Source of the DNA: Desulfofundulus thermosubterraneus DSM 16057
GTDB taxonomy: Bacteria > Bacillota > Desulfotomaculia > Desulfotomaculales > Desulfovirgulaceae
Direction of reading: 5' to 3'
Assembly (NCBI RefSeq): GCF_900142025.1
Contig: NZ_FQZM01000007.1
Location: 39,594-103,593, forward strand
Length of the DNA stretch: 64,000 nt
Under the pieces are notes generated by a model, which did not search any database, had not been told where the DNA came from, and saw only the letters and a program-made list of their open reading frames with translations. Of this stretch, positions 8,569-16,987 are shown one piece after another; the first letter of the stretch is position 1; every line of letters starts with the position of its first letter. A program made the translations under genes and the position numbers.

Positions 8569-9078
8569 ATGCAGTTACGTGTAGCCGGGATAATTAAGGA
8601 AAGTGTGGTGGACGGGCCTGGCCTGCGGCTGGTGGTTTTTGCCCAGGGTTGCCCCCGTCGCTGTCCCGGTTGCCATAATCCCCATACCTGGGATCCGGCT
8701 GGGGGCACTTTGGTTGAGGTGGAAGAAGTTCTGGCCATGGTCAAGAAAAATCCCCTTTTAAAAGGGATAACCCTATCCGGGGGCGAACCTTTTGCCCAGG
8801 CCGGTGCCCTGGCCTATCTGGCCCGGCAGGTTCGCGCCTTGGGCCGGGATGTGATTACTTATACGGGCTATACCTGGGAGGAACTCCTTGAGCTCGCCCA
8901 AAGGGATGGGGCGGTAAAAGAGCTTCTGGGGCTTTCCGATTATATTGTGGACGGTCCCTATATCCATGAAAAAAGGGATCTGGAACTGCCCTTCCGTGGT
9001 TCCAGCAACCAGCGCATTATCGATGTACCCGCCTCCCTTGCTTGTGGCCAGGTAATCATCGCTTCGTGGGGCGGGTAA
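8569..9078 (+). CDS. nrdG: Anaerobic ribonucleotide reductase activating protein
   Basis: Radical-SAM activase that installs the glycyl radical on NrdD. The 169-residue protein carries the class-specific cysteine motif CPRRCPGCHNPHTWD, binding a [4Fe-4S] cluster and S-adenosylmethionine, preceded by VVDGPGLRLVVFAQGC. A GGEPFAQ motif follows for SAM contact. I place the start at the ATG at 8569 because gaggagagg lies 7 bases upstream; the frame is open to an ATG at 8545 that abuts the nrdD stop and has no good ribosome site. Last gene of the nrdR-nrdD-nrdG unit. Confidence 0.95.
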   Translation: MQLRVAGIIKESVVDGPGLRLVVFAQGCPRRCPGCHNPHTWDPAGGTLVEVEEVLAMVKKNPLLKGITLSGGEPFAQAGALAYLARQVRALGRDVITYTGYTWEELLELAQRDGAVKELLGLSDYIVDGPYIHEKRDLELPFRGSSNQRIIDVPASLACGQVIIASWGG

Positions 9079-9090
9079 TCAAACAAGAAC

Positions 9091-9121
9091 AAGGCAAGTA
9101 CATGGTGGCGGTACTTGCCTT
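9091..9121 (+). terminator. Perfect hairpin after nrdG
   Basis: AAGGCAAGTAC (9091-9101) pairs with GTACTTGCCTT (9111-9121): 11 bp, 9-nt loop, no T tract. It could pause polymerase or protect the 3' end. Confidence 0.5.
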
Positions 9122-9161
9122 ATCTCATCACGTTGTCAAGGGTTTTGTCGTCTCTATATGG

Positions 9162-9187
9162 AAAAAGGGGGTTAGACCCCCTTTTTT
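9162..9187. terminator. Bidirectional terminator between nrdG and fmdB-like gene
   Basis: AAAAAGGGGG (9162-9171) and CCCCCTTTTTT (9177-9187) form a short strong stem with T tracts in both directions, between two convergent genes. Confidence 0.85.
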
Positions 9188-9417
9188 CAATGTCCGCAGG
9201 TAGCGCAGCTTCCCCCGGCGCAACCGCCGCAGCTGCTGCCACCACTGCTGCTACCGCCGGCATCCCGGTTGCCCGGGGAGGCAAAGCTGCTCATCACCCG
9301 GTTTGCGCCGGTGGCCTGGCATGCCGGGCATACCTGATGCTCACCACTTTCTCCCAGCGAGCATAATTTTTCAAAGCGGTGACCGCAGGTGTTGCAGCGA
9401 AATTCATAAATAGGCAT
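9187..9417 (-). CDS. FmdB-family zinc ribbon protein
   Basis: A 76-residue protein with the FmdB/CxxC regulatory-type zinc ribbon: MPIYEFRCNTCGHRFEKLCSLGE with a second pair, VCPACQA. The family was named after a putative regulator of formamidase, but most members have no known function. The C-terminal third is a Gly/Ser/Cys-rich tail containing several further cysteines (GGSSCGGCAGGSCATCGH), which could bind more metal or be disordered. The ATG is preceded on the minus strand by aaaggggtg. It is monocistronic and convergent with nrdG. Confidence 0.85.
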   Translation of the reverse strand: MPIYEFRCNTCGHRFEKLCSLGESGEHQVCPACQATGANRVMSSFASPGNRDAGGSSSGGSSCGGCAGGSCATCGH

Positions 9418-9443
9418 TCCGTAACACCCCTTTCCCCATTCAC

Positions 9444-9466
9444 AGCCGGGACTTCCCGGCTATTTT
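9444..9466 (+). terminator. Hairpin with T tract upstream of the IS607 element
   Basis: AGCCGGG (9444-9450) pairs with CCCGGCT (9455-9461), followed by ATTTTTA. In the plus direction no gene leads into it, so it may be a relic of the pre-insertion arrangement or shield the minus-strand gene. Confidence 0.5.
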
Positions 9467-9609
9467 TAGCTTACGCCGCGGACCGGCACCTGTCAAGGAA
9501 GACCTTTTTCATTGGGTTAGAAGGGATTGTTCTCGTTGAAAGGGAATTAATATAAAACTGATTTAAGCAGTTAGGAGGTTTATAGCAGCTACCAACAGGC
9601 CAACAAATA

Positions 9610-9638
9610 TTGACAAAACATAACAAAACAGCTACCAT
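9610..9638 (+). promoter_or_regulatory. tnpA promoter
   Basis: TTGACA (9610-9615), 17 bases, then TACCAT (9633-9638). The tnpA ATG follows only 6 bases after the -10, so the transcript would be nearly leaderless. Confidence 0.5.
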
Positions 9639-9644
9639 AAAGTT

Positions 9645-10310
9645 ATGGAACTATTAACCATCAGTAAAGCAGCAAAAAAATTAGGCGTTCACCCCAACAG
9701 CCTGCGCAATTGGGAAAAGCGCGGCTTAATCAAGCCCGTCCGTCTGCCCGGGGGCCAGCGCCGGTACTCTCTGGACGAACTCAACAGGCTCTTGCAGTCC
9801 GGCCAATTGACTGACGGGCGAGAGACAGTCGTGCTATACGCTCGGGTGTCCACAAAAAAGCAGGCCGACGCGGGCAATCTGGACCGTCAGATGGAACGAT
9901 TGCGGCAGTACGCCCGGGAAAACGGTTTTACCATCAGGGCGGAATTCACGGACATAGCCAGCGGCCAGAACCAGAAGCGCCGCGGTTTAGCCAACGTACT
10001 CAAACTGGCCGAGCAGGGCGAGTATAAGAAGCTCATCATCGAATATTCCGACCGGCTGGCCCGGTTTGGTTATGAATATATCGAGCGCCATTTAAGGTAC
10101 TGCGGCGTAGAAATAATCGCCATTGCGGAAAAAGAGCCGGAGGACGCTCATACTGAGCTGGTCCGGGACCTTTTGGCCATAGTCACGACCTTTTCGACCC
10201 GGTTGTACGGCGCCAGGGGAGGCAAGAAGGTCAGGCAGGGGTTTCGGGAGCTGATAGCGGGAGTGGAGCGGGATGAAAAAACGGGGAAAGAACAAAAAGA
10301 AACTCATTGA
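9645..10310 (+). CDS. tnpA: IS607 TnpA serine recombinase
   Basis: Transposase of IS607 elements, a small serine recombinase that moves a circular intermediate. Residues 1-50 form a MerR-like winged helix (LTISKAAKKLGVHPNSLRNW). The resolvase domain follows with YARVSTKKQ carrying the nucleophile Ser69, and the conserved arginines in SDRLARFGYEYIERHL. At 221 residues it is full length with no stops. There is no ribosome site before the ATG. Its 3' end overlaps the start of the tnpB-like gene by 38 bases in another frame, as is usual for IS607. Confidence 0.93.
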   Translation: MELLTISKAAKKLGVHPNSLRNWEKRGLIKPVRLPGGQRRYSLDELNRLLQSGQLTDGRETVVLYARVSTKKQADAGNLDRQMERLRQYARENGFTIRAEFTDIASGQNQKRRGLANVLKLAEQGEYKKLIIEYSDRLARFGYEYIERHLRYCGVEIIAIAEKEPEDAHTELVRDLLAIVTTFSTRLYGARGGKKVRQGFRELIAGVERDEKTGKEQKETH

Positions 10311-11979
10311 ATCTGACGATGGCATAAAGTACACCGTATGCGGCGAATGGTTCCCCTTATTCTGGGACTATCATCCCGACCCTTACGGCAAGGAAGACGA
10401 AACGCCTCTGGACACAGAGATGCGCCTTTTTTGTGCCTGTACCCGCTGGGCGTTCAACCGGCTGCAGGAAGGCCGTTCCCGTGAAGAGCTTAAAAGAGAA
10501 GGCCAGAAGTTATTTGGCATAAACTCCCGTTTTTGTGACGATGCCGTGTTAAAGGCAAAAGCCGTCATTGAGTCGCAGAAGGAACTTCTGGCACTGGAAA
10601 TCGAAGAAACGGAAACGAAGCTGGCCCGTGCCAGGAAGAAACTCGGCTGGGCGGAAAAAGACCTGGACAAAGCGGTTGAAGCAAACGACCTGGTAAAAAT
10701 CGAGAAAGCTAAGCACGCCGTACACGGGTGCAAAGCACGGGTCAAAAAACTGAAGACGAAGCTGGATGAGCTGAAGACCCATCAAAGTAACGGCACCATA
10801 CCTGCCGTAGTTTTTGGGGGCCGTTCTTTGTGGAAGGGGATCTGTAAAGGCCGGGTTTCAAAAGAAGAGTGGCGGCAAGCCCGGCAGAACAGGCTTTTTG
10901 CCCGGGGAGACGAAACCAAAGGTGGGAACCCGAACATCAAAATAAGCTATCGCAATGGAGAATTTGCCTTATCCGTAACCGTCTCACATCTATCGGAACA
11001 AATAGGCACAGACAGCAGAGGCAGACCGGTAATGACGAGGGCGCCCCGGGTGGAGGGAAAGCTCTGGCTGCCGGAGAAGCACCGGTTGAAAGTGTGGGAG
11101 TTGCTCTTATCGGGCGCGCCCTACACTGTGGAACTGATCAGAGGTGGGGACGGCCGGTACAGGGTGCACATTTCCTTCGCCATAACAGCACCTGAACCGG
11201 TGACGAATCCCAGCCGGGGCTATCTGGGGATGGACACCAACCCGGACGGGATAGCTCTGGCCAACGTCGATTATTTCGGCCAGCCGGAACCCTGGCCGGA
11301 AGGATTCACTGTACCACATCCGAAGGCCCTGCACAAATTTGCCGGGGAATTCCAGGTGACGGTACACCCGAACGGTTTTCTTTACATTAAGGTATCCGAA
11401 CTAGCTTACAGCCGGGGGTACCGGCGCACATACTTAATTGGCGTACTGGCCAAAGTGGTGGTGGACATAGCAAAAGCTCTGGGCAAGCCCATTGCATTGG
11501 AGGACCTGTACTTCGGGAAAGACCGGCTGGACACGAACCGGAAATTCAACCGCATGGCGGTCAACTTTCCGTTCAGGAAGATAATCGAGGCCGTCATGGG
11601 GAGGGCATTCAAGGAAGGTATCGGAGTAAAGCCGGTCAGGCCAGCGCACACGTCCACTATAGGCTATTACAAGTACATGGAGCGGTACGGGGTAATTATC
11701 CACCACGCCGCCGCATTAACTATCGCCCGGCGTGCGATAGACTTTAGAGATCGTATTACCAACGAGTTGAAGCAAAAAATTCTAGCCGTCAAAGAGAAGC
11801 TGATCCGGAAGGTTGGTTCCTTACCTGGGGAAGGAAAAGGGATGACCCGGAAGGTGAAGCGGCTCTTCAAGCGGCTGGACAAAAAGATTCCCGTATATAA
11901 CGGTTTGGATCGTTACAAGCAGGAATCGTTTTATTCTGTCTGGCACGACTTGAAGGAGCTGGTTTTGCTGAGTAGGTGA
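10273..11979 (+). CDS. TnpB-related RuvC-like protein, zinc ribbon absent
   Basis: Accessory protein of the IS607 element, related to the RNA-guided nuclease TnpB (ancestor of Cas12). At 568 residues it is longer than typical TnpB (about 400). Residues 95-170 form a charged coiled coil. RuvC-I is visible as YLGMDTNPDGIALANVD (Asp321) and RuvC-II as IALEDLYFGKDRLD (Glu410). The usual CxxC zinc ribbon is missing. The RuvC-III region reads HTSTIGYYKYMERYG then IIHHAAALTIARRAI (461-488), with His-His near the place where canonical TnpB has Asp. It may be a distinct subfamily or nuclease-impaired. No frame breaks. Confidence 0.8.
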   Translation: MKKRGKNKKKLIESDDGIKYTVCGEWFPLFWDYHPDPYGKEDETPLDTEMRLFCACTRWAFNRLQEGRSREELKREGQKLFGINSRFCDDAVLKAKAVIESQKELLALEIEETETKLARARKKLGWAEKDLDKAVEANDLVKIEKAKHAVHGCKARVKKLKTKLDELKTHQSNGTIPAVVFGGRSLWKGICKGRVSKEEWRQARQNRLFARGDETKGGNPNIKISYRNGEFALSVTVSHLSEQIGTDSRGRPVMTRAPRVEGKLWLPEKHRLKVWELLLSGAPYTVELIRGGDGRYRVHISFAITAPEPVTNPSRGYLGMDTNPDGIALANVDYFGQPEPWPEGFTVPHPKALHKFAGEFQVTVHPNGFLYIKVSELAYSRGYRRTYLIGVLAKVVVDIAKALGKPIALEDLYFGKDRLDTNRKFNRMAVNFPFRKIIEAVMGRAFKEGIGVKPVRPAHTSTIGYYKYMERYGVIIHHAAALTIARRAIDFRDRITNELKQKILAVKEKLIRKVGSLPGEGKGMTRKVKRLFKRLDKKIPVYNGLDRYKQESFYSVWHDLKELVLLSR

Positions 11980-12290
11980 CCCCGTTTAGCCGGTATCGGA
12001 TAAACCGGTAGGCCGTACCTAACAGGTCGCGGGGGGCGTTCGGTATTTAAGAAACTTGAGTGCTGAACCGCGAAACAGTCAACATTGATGAAGGCGCAAG
12101 CCAGAAGTGCCTGTTTTGCGCAGTTCTCCCGTTCGGGTGTAACTCCCGGGGCCGAGGTCTCCCTGTCGCTACAGTCTGCTCCCAGGGGCGGGCAAATCCA
12201 ATCCGGAAAGGAGCGAAAGCCTGGTCATGGGGAGGCCGCTTAACAAGGAATGGTACAATGTATCAGGAGTTGTTAGGTTTTTTGAACCAG
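11980..12290 (+). ncRNA. Candidate right-end guide RNA (omega RNA) region of the IS607 element
   Basis: A stretch of 318 bp without a credible gene, directly downstream of the tnpB-like gene and highly structured by eye. Local hairpins include GGCGCAAGCC (near 12092) and a CTCCCGTTCGGG stretch, and CGGTATCGGATAAACCG is a near-palindrome. TnpB guide RNAs are transcribed from this position and end at the element's right border. Assignment is by position only; I cannot identify the scaffold or guide boundary. Confidence 0.35.
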
Positions 12291-12297
12291 GAGTTAC

Positions 12298-13860
12298 ATG
12301 CGTGTTCGTTTTCTGGGGGCTGCCCAAACGGTCACGGGCTCCTGCTTTCTTTTAGAAGTGGGACCCAACCGGCTGATGGTGGATTGCGGCATGTTTCAAG
12401 GGCCCCGGGTTTTGAGGGAGCGCAATTATCAACCTTTCCCTGTTTCACCCCTTAGTGTAGATTATGTTTTGCTCACCCACGCTCATATTGATCACAGCGG
12501 TTTAATTCCCAAGCTGGTGAAAAGCGGTTTTCGTGGCAAAGTGCTGGCCACGCCTGCTACCATTGACCTTTGTGCTGTTATGTTGCCCGACAGCGGGCAC
12601 ATCCAGGAAATGGAGGTAGAAAGGCTTAACCGCAAGGCCGCCCGGGCCGGCCGCCCGCTCATAGAACCAATTTATAACGTTGAAGACGCCAACCGGGCCA
12701 TGAATTTTTTCCAACCAGTGGATTACGGCCAGACGGTGAATCTTACCAAAGAAATCGGCGTGCGCTTTTTAGAAGCGGGTCACATCCTTGGTTCGGCCAT
12801 GGTGGAGCTTACGGTCAAGGAGGGGCGACAAGAAACCAAACTTCTTTTTACCGGGGATTTAGGGAAAAAGAGCAAGCCCTTCCTTAAAGATCCCTCATTT
12901 ATCGACCATGCAGATTATGTATTCATGGAATCCACCTATGGGGACCGGATGCACCCGGGCCAGGAAGATCATTTAAATCTGCTCCACGATATTATCTGGG
13001 AGACCTATCGTAAGGGCGGCAATTTAATTATTCCCGCTTTTGCTGTGGAACGCACCCAGGATTTAATTTATTATCTTAATCTTCTCATCGTCAACAACCG
13101 TTTCCCGCCCATGAAAATTTATATTGACAGCCCCATGGCCGTGGCGGCCACAGAAGTTTTCAAAAAATATACACCTTATTTTGACCAAGAGACCCAGGAG
13201 CTTATAGCCCAGGGGAAAGATCCCCTAAACATGACCACCCTTGAGTTTACCCGCACCACCGAAGAATCCATGGCTTTAAACAAAATTAAAAGCGGGGCCA
13301 TCATCATAGCGGCCAGCGGCATGTGCGAGGCCGGCCGGATCAAGCACCACCTGCGCCACAACCTGTGGCGTCCCGAATGTACGGTTCTTTTTGTTGGTTA
13401 TCAGGCCCCGGGAACAAAGGGCCGCAAGATAAAAGACGGGGCAAAATACGTGCGCATTCACGGGGAAGAAGTGGCCGTACGGGCGACCATTAAAAGTATC
13501 GATAGTTTTTCTGCCCATGCGGATAAAGAAGAATTGCTGGAATGGTTGGGACACTTGCAAAAACCCCCCACCAGGGTTTTCCTGGTGCACGGGGAACCTT
13601 CTTCCATGAATGTTCTGGCGCAGGATATTGCCCGGCGTTACGGTTATTCCGTGCACGTTCCCGTGCTTGAGGAAGAAGTGCAGCTTACCCCGGCTTTGCC
13701 AGTGGGCGAGGAGGAGTTGCGCCGGGCATATGACGCAGTGGCTAGCCGTTTGCAGGATGTGCTGGCCAGCGGCCTGGGCAGAGGGCATTACCAGGAGATT
13801 ATGGAACAGCTGGACCATTTGAACGCCCTGCTGGCATCCATTCAAAAGCAGGCCAGTTAA
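12298..13860 (+). CDS. Beta-CASP metallo-beta-lactamase fold hydrolase (RNA-processing type)
   Basis: A 520-residue protein of the CPSF-like MBL/beta-CASP family, zinc-dependent nucleases that act on RNA. The MBL motifs are HAHIDHSG (residues 61-68), an LEAGHILGSA loop and FTGDLG. The beta-CASP domain follows (YIDSPMAVAATEVFKKY), then the RMMBL motif region SIDSFSAHADKEELLEW and FLVHGEP. The last 50 residues form an alpha-helical tail. The ATG has ccaggag 4 bases upstream. Substrate unknown. It lies just beyond the IS607 element, whose insertion probably separated it from its original upstream neighbour. Confidence 0.88.
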   Translation: MRVRFLGAAQTVTGSCFLLEVGPNRLMVDCGMFQGPRVLRERNYQPFPVSPLSVDYVLLTHAHIDHSGLIPKLVKSGFRGKVLATPATIDLCAVMLPDSGHIQEMEVERLNRKAARAGRPLIEPIYNVEDANRAMNFFQPVDYGQTVNLTKEIGVRFLEAGHILGSAMVELTVKEGRQETKLLFTGDLGKKSKPFLKDPSFIDHADYVFMESTYGDRMHPGQEDHLNLLHDIIWETYRKGGNLIIPAFAVERTQDLIYYLNLLIVNNRFPPMKIYIDSPMAVAATEVFKKYTPYFDQETQELIAQGKDPLNMTTLEFTRTTEESMALNKIKSGAIIIAASGMCEAGRIKHHLRHNLWRPECTVLFVGYQAPGTKGRKIKDGAKYVRIHGEEVAVRATIKSIDSFSAHADKEELLEWLGHLQKPPTRVFLVHGEPSSMNVLAQDIARRYGYSVHVPVLEEEVQLTPALPVGEEELRRAYDAVASRLQDVLASGLGRGHYQEIMEQLDHLNALLASIQKQAS

Positions 13861-13865
13861 TTACA

Positions 13866-13894
13866 TTGCCTAAAACAAGGCGTACAGATATAAT
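13866..13894 (+). promoter_or_regulatory. Sigma-A promoter for the pgeF-pho-ylm unit
   Basis: TTGCCT (13866-13871), 17 bases, TATAAT (13889-13894), about 50 bases before pgeF. Confidence 0.6.
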
Positions 13895-13943
13895 TATGGT
13901 GTAATCGGGAATTTTCCCGGTTTTTGGGGAGGGATTGATTTCC

Positions 13944-14762
13944 GTGCCCGGTTACCTGTGGAGAGAAGAAGGGACGGTTAAGTGGCTGGTCTGGAAAGCC
14001 TTCCTGGACACCGGCTTGGTGAGCCATGGCTTTACCACCCGCCATGGCGGTTTCAGTACCGGGGAATTCGCCACTTTAAATATGGCCTTTCACGTGGGGG
14101 ATGACCCTGATCATGTGCTGGCCAATCGGGAGCGGGCCTGCCGGGCTTTGGAAATGAATCCCGCACACCTGGTGGCCGGCCAACAAGTCCACGGGGACCG
14201 GGTGGCGGTGGTCGGGAAGATTCACCGTGGCCGGGGTGCCCGGACAACGGAAAATGCTCTGCCCGCCACCGATGCCCTGATTACCGGGGAACCCCTGGTA
14301 CCCCTGTCCAGTTATTATGCCGATTGCGTGCCGGTTTTCCTGCTGGATCCGGTCAGGCGGGTGGTGGGTCTGGTACATGCGGGTTGGAAGGGGACTTACC
14401 TTGATATTGCGGCCAAAACGGTGGAGGCCATGGGCCGTTTCTTTGGCAGCCGACCCGGGGATTGTCTGGCGGCCATTGGCCCCTCCATTGGACCCTGTTG
14501 CTATGAAGTAGACATGCCCTTAGTTAACCTATTTAAACAACATTTTCCCTTCTGGCAGGAACTTCTATTTCCCAATCCGTCCGGCAAATGGCAGCTCGAC
14601 CTTTGGGAGGCCAACCGGCGCATTCTGGTGGAAGCCGGCCTTGTGCCGGAAAACATTTTTTTAGCCGGTGTTTGCACCTGTTGCCGGCAGGATCTCTTTT
14701 TTTCCTACCGGGGGAGTGGTGGGCGTACCGGGAGGATGGCGGCCCTGATCATGTTAACTTAA
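13944..14762 (+). CDS. pgeF: Peptidoglycan editing factor PgeF (YlmD, laccase-domain)
   Basis: DUF152/laccase-domain protein; in E. coli PgeF removes mis-incorporated amino acids from peptidoglycan precursors, and family members also show purine nucleoside phosphorylase activity. Motifs seen: GFTTRHGGFS, LNMAFHVGDDP, LVAGQQVHGD (zinc His), YYADCVPVFLLDP (zinc Cys), VGLVHAGWKGT (zinc His) and IGPSIGPCCYEV. About 273 residues. The GTG at 13944 is about 10 bases after a gggaggg site; a TTG at 13935 is too close to it. It is the first gene of the ylm cluster that follows the sporulation sigma genes in many Firmicutes. Confidence 0.93.
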   Translation: MPGYLWREEGTVKWLVWKAFLDTGLVSHGFTTRHGGFSTGEFATLNMAFHVGDDPDHVLANRERACRALEMNPAHLVAGQQVHGDRVAVVGKIHRGRGARTTENALPATDALITGEPLVPLSSYYADCVPVFLLDPVRRVVGLVHAGWKGTYLDIAAKTVEAMGRFFGSRPGDCLAAIGPSIGPCCYEVDMPLVNLFKQHFPFWQELLFPNPSGKWQLDLWEANRRILVEAGLVPENIFLAGVCTCCRQDLFFSYRGSGGRTGRMAALIMLT

Positions 14763-14787
14763 CCGGCCGCTTAAAGGAGGCGAGTAT

Positions 14788-15498
14788 ATGGCTAAAATCC
14801 TGGTTGTGGATGACGAAGAGCATATTGTGGAGTTAATCCGCTTTAACCTGGAAAAGGAAGGTTACCAGGTACTAGCCGCCACTGACGGGAATACAGCCAT
14901 CGAGATGGCACGCTCCCAGCGGCCCGATCTCATCCTCCTGGATGTGATGTTGCCTGGACAGGATGGCCTGGCGGTCTGTCGCACCTTGCAACGGGAAGCC
15001 GAAACCAGGCATATTCCAGTGATCATGATCAGCGCCCGGGGGGAGGAGCTGGATAAGGTCCTAGGTCTGGAAATGGGAGCCGACGACTACGTCACCAAGC
15101 CTTTCAGCCCGCGGGAGCTGGTGGCCCGGGTCAAAGCCCGGTTGCGCCGGGTGCCTGGGGAAGGCGAAGGCAGGGGTGTTCGCCCTCCGGGGGGGAGACT
15201 GGTCCGCGGGCGGCTGGTAATTGACCCGGATCGTTTCCTGGTTACCGTGGACGGCGTTAAACAGGACCTAACTCCTAAGGAATTCGAGTTGCTGCGTTTT
15301 CTGGCTAGTGAGCCGGGAAAAGTTTTTTCCCGTGAATACCTGCTGGAACAGATTTGGGGTTACGATTATGCTGGGGACTCCCGGACGGTGGATGTGCATA
15401 TACGCCATATCCGTCAAAAGCTGGAACAGGTGCCCAACGCACCCCAGTATATTGAAACAGTGCGTGGGGTGGGTTATCGCTTCCGGGAGGTGCCTTAA
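14788..15498 (+). CDS. phoP: OmpR-family response regulator (PhoP-like)
   Basis: DNA-binding response regulator, 236 residues. The receiver domain carries the acidic pair DDEE, phospho-acceptor Asp in LLDVMLPGQDG, and KPFSPRELVARV. A linker rich in Gly/Arg precedes the winged-helix domain ending GVGYRF. The ribosome site aaggagg lies 8 bases before the ATG. It is followed at once by a sensor kinase, then pstB and phoU, so the pair most likely controls phosphate starvation genes; naming it phoP rests on this context. Confidence 0.85.
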   Translation: MAKILVVDDEEHIVELIRFNLEKEGYQVLAATDGNTAIEMARSQRPDLILLDVMLPGQDGLAVCRTLQREAETRHIPVIMISARGEELDKVLGLEMGADDYVTKPFSPRELVARVKARLRRVPGEGEGRGVRPPGGRLVRGRLVIDPDRFLVTVDGVKQDLTPKEFELLRFLASEPGKVFSREYLLEQIWGYDYAGDSRTVDVHIRHIRQKLEQVPNAPQYIETVRGVGYRFREVP

Positions 15499-15501
15499 GG
15501 A

Positions 15502-16893
15502 GTGAAGCTTAACTTCCTACGGGGTATTTCCTGGCGGCCGGTGGTCAGTTATTTTTTCCTAATGGCCATCTTTTTTGCCCTTTTGCAGCTTTATGCCGCT
15601 AAAAAACTGAGCGTATTAGGGGCTTTATTTATTATCCTGCCCCTATCGGTATTACTGGCCTGGCTATTATACCAGAGGGTCATCGGTCCGTTAAATGAAA
15701 TCATTGCCGCGGCTAGGGATATGGCCCGGGGCAACCTGGACCGGGAACTGCATATTTATACCCAGGATGAAATAGGAGAACTGGCCCGCAGCATTAATGA
15801 CATGGCCCGTCAACTGCGGAACACTATTGACATGATCACCGAGGAAAGGAACCGGGCCCGCGCCATTTTGGACAGCATGGCCGACGGAGTAATTGCCCTG
15901 GATCGGGAGGGCCGCGTGCTGCTCATAAACCCGGTGGTAGAGGAAATATTTGACTTAAGGCAGGAAACCTGCCTGGGGAAAAAAATCCTGGGAGTTATCC
16001 GCAACTATGACGTGGAGCGCTTGTTGCGCAAGGCTCTGGAGACGCAAAAGCCCACCAGCGAGGAAGTGAAGATTTTCGGGGCCGGTCCCGACCCCCGCAT
16101 TTTTCGCCTCCATGCCACTCCTTTAAAAGGTTCTGGCCGGGAGACCGGGGGAGTAGTAGTGGTCCTGCGGGATATTACCGAACGCAAAAAACTGGAACAG
16201 ATGCGTACGGAGTTTGTGGCCAATGTTTCCCATGAACTGCGTACTCCATTAACTTCCATCAAGGGTTTCTTAGAAACCCTTCTGGACGGGGCTATGAATG
16301 ATCCCAAAACTTCCCGCCAGTTTTTAGAAATAATGAGTCAGGAAACCGAACGCCTGACCCGTCTGGTGGATGAGCTGCTGGATCTCTCCAAGATTGAGGA
16401 ACGACGGGTGGTGCACCGCTGGCAGCCGGTGAATTTGGTAGACATTATCAACCGCGTTGCTTCCCTGTTCCGGCCGCAGGCAAAGGAAAAAGCACTCACC
16501 CTTTCCCTGGAAGTGCCCCGGGATCTGCCCAGCGTATATGGTGATCCCGATATGCTTGCCCAGGTGTTAATTAATTTGTTGGACAACGCCATTAAATATA
16601 CCCCGCCCTGGGGCAGCGTAACCATCCGGGCCATGGTCCTGGAGGATCAGTTGAGGGTAGAGGTAGAAGATACCGGCCTAGGCATTCCTGCCGAAAGCCT
16701 ACCCCGTGTATTTGAACGTTTCTACCGCGTGGATAAGGCCCGTTCCCGGGAACTGGGGGGCTTTGGTATCGGCCTGGCCATTGTGAAACATATTATCCGT
16801 GCCCATGGGGGCAAGATTGAGGTGGAAAGCACCCCTGGCAAGGGAAGCTTGTTTTACTTTACCCTGCCTCTGGCTGAACCGGCATCCCGTTAA
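15502..16893 (+). CDS. phoR: Sensor histidine kinase (PhoR-like)
   Basis: Membrane histidine kinase of 463 residues. Two hydrophobic segments (about 14-30 and 36-57) are separated by almost no external loop, so it probably senses through the membrane or PhoU rather than a ligand. HAMP (about 60-112), PAS (about 118-230), HisKA with phospho-acceptor His244 (NVSHELRTPL) and HATPase (NLLDNAIKYTP; DTGLGIP; GFGIGLAIVKHI) follow. A GTG start 3 bases after the phoP stop means translational coupling. The short external loop resembles Pst-coupled PhoR kinases. Confidence 0.85.
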   Translation: MKLNFLRGISWRPVVSYFFLMAIFFALLQLYAAKKLSVLGALFIILPLSVLLAWLLYQRVIGPLNEIIAAARDMARGNLDRELHIYTQDEIGELARSINDMARQLRNTIDMITEERNRARAILDSMADGVIALDREGRVLLINPVVEEIFDLRQETCLGKKILGVIRNYDVERLLRKALETQKPTSEEVKIFGAGPDPRIFRLHATPLKGSGRETGGVVVVLRDITERKKLEQMRTEFVANVSHELRTPLTSIKGFLETLLDGAMNDPKTSRQFLEIMSQETERLTRLVDELLDLSKIEERRVVHRWQPVNLVDIINRVASLFRPQAKEKALTLSLEVPRDLPSVYGDPDMLAQVLINLLDNAIKYTPPWGSVTIRAMVLEDQLRVEVEDTGLGIPAESLPRVFERFYRVDKARSRELGGFGIGLAIVKHIIRAHGGKIEVESTPGKGSLFYFTLPLAEPASR

Positions 16894-16910
16894 TTAAAAA
16901 ATAACCTTAT

Positions 16911-16944
16911 TTGTAAACCATAATTAACATTCCTTTGTTAGAAT
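16911..16944 (+). promoter_or_regulatory. Possible PHO box and -10 before pstB
   Basis: TTAACA (16924-16929), 5 bases, then a degenerate TTGTTA, as in the 11-bp spaced PhoP repeats of Bacillus, overlapping a TAGAAT -10 (16939-16944). Only one repeat is a good match. Confidence 0.35.
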
Positions 16945-16987
16945 GGGCCACAATAACAAAAATGAGGTGACTTTAGGGGGGTGCCCG

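Larger units (their letters stand above)
9600..12290 (+). mobile_element. IS607-family insertion sequence
   Basis: Contains the two hallmark genes, tnpA (MerR-like HTH plus serine recombinase) and an overlapping tnpB-like gene, then about 310 bp of structured non-coding DNA. IS607 elements have no terminal inverted repeats and make no target duplication, so the ends cannot be fixed by eye. The left side shows repeated ACAAAA/AACAAA strings at 9600-9630. The element lies between the fmdB-like gene and the metallo-hydrolase gene. Confidence 0.75.

Noticed and set aside
12060..12455. Open frame of 131 codons after the IS607 element
   Set aside because: It overlaps the metallo-hydrolase gene in another frame and has no motif or ribosome site; the region looks structured and non-coding.
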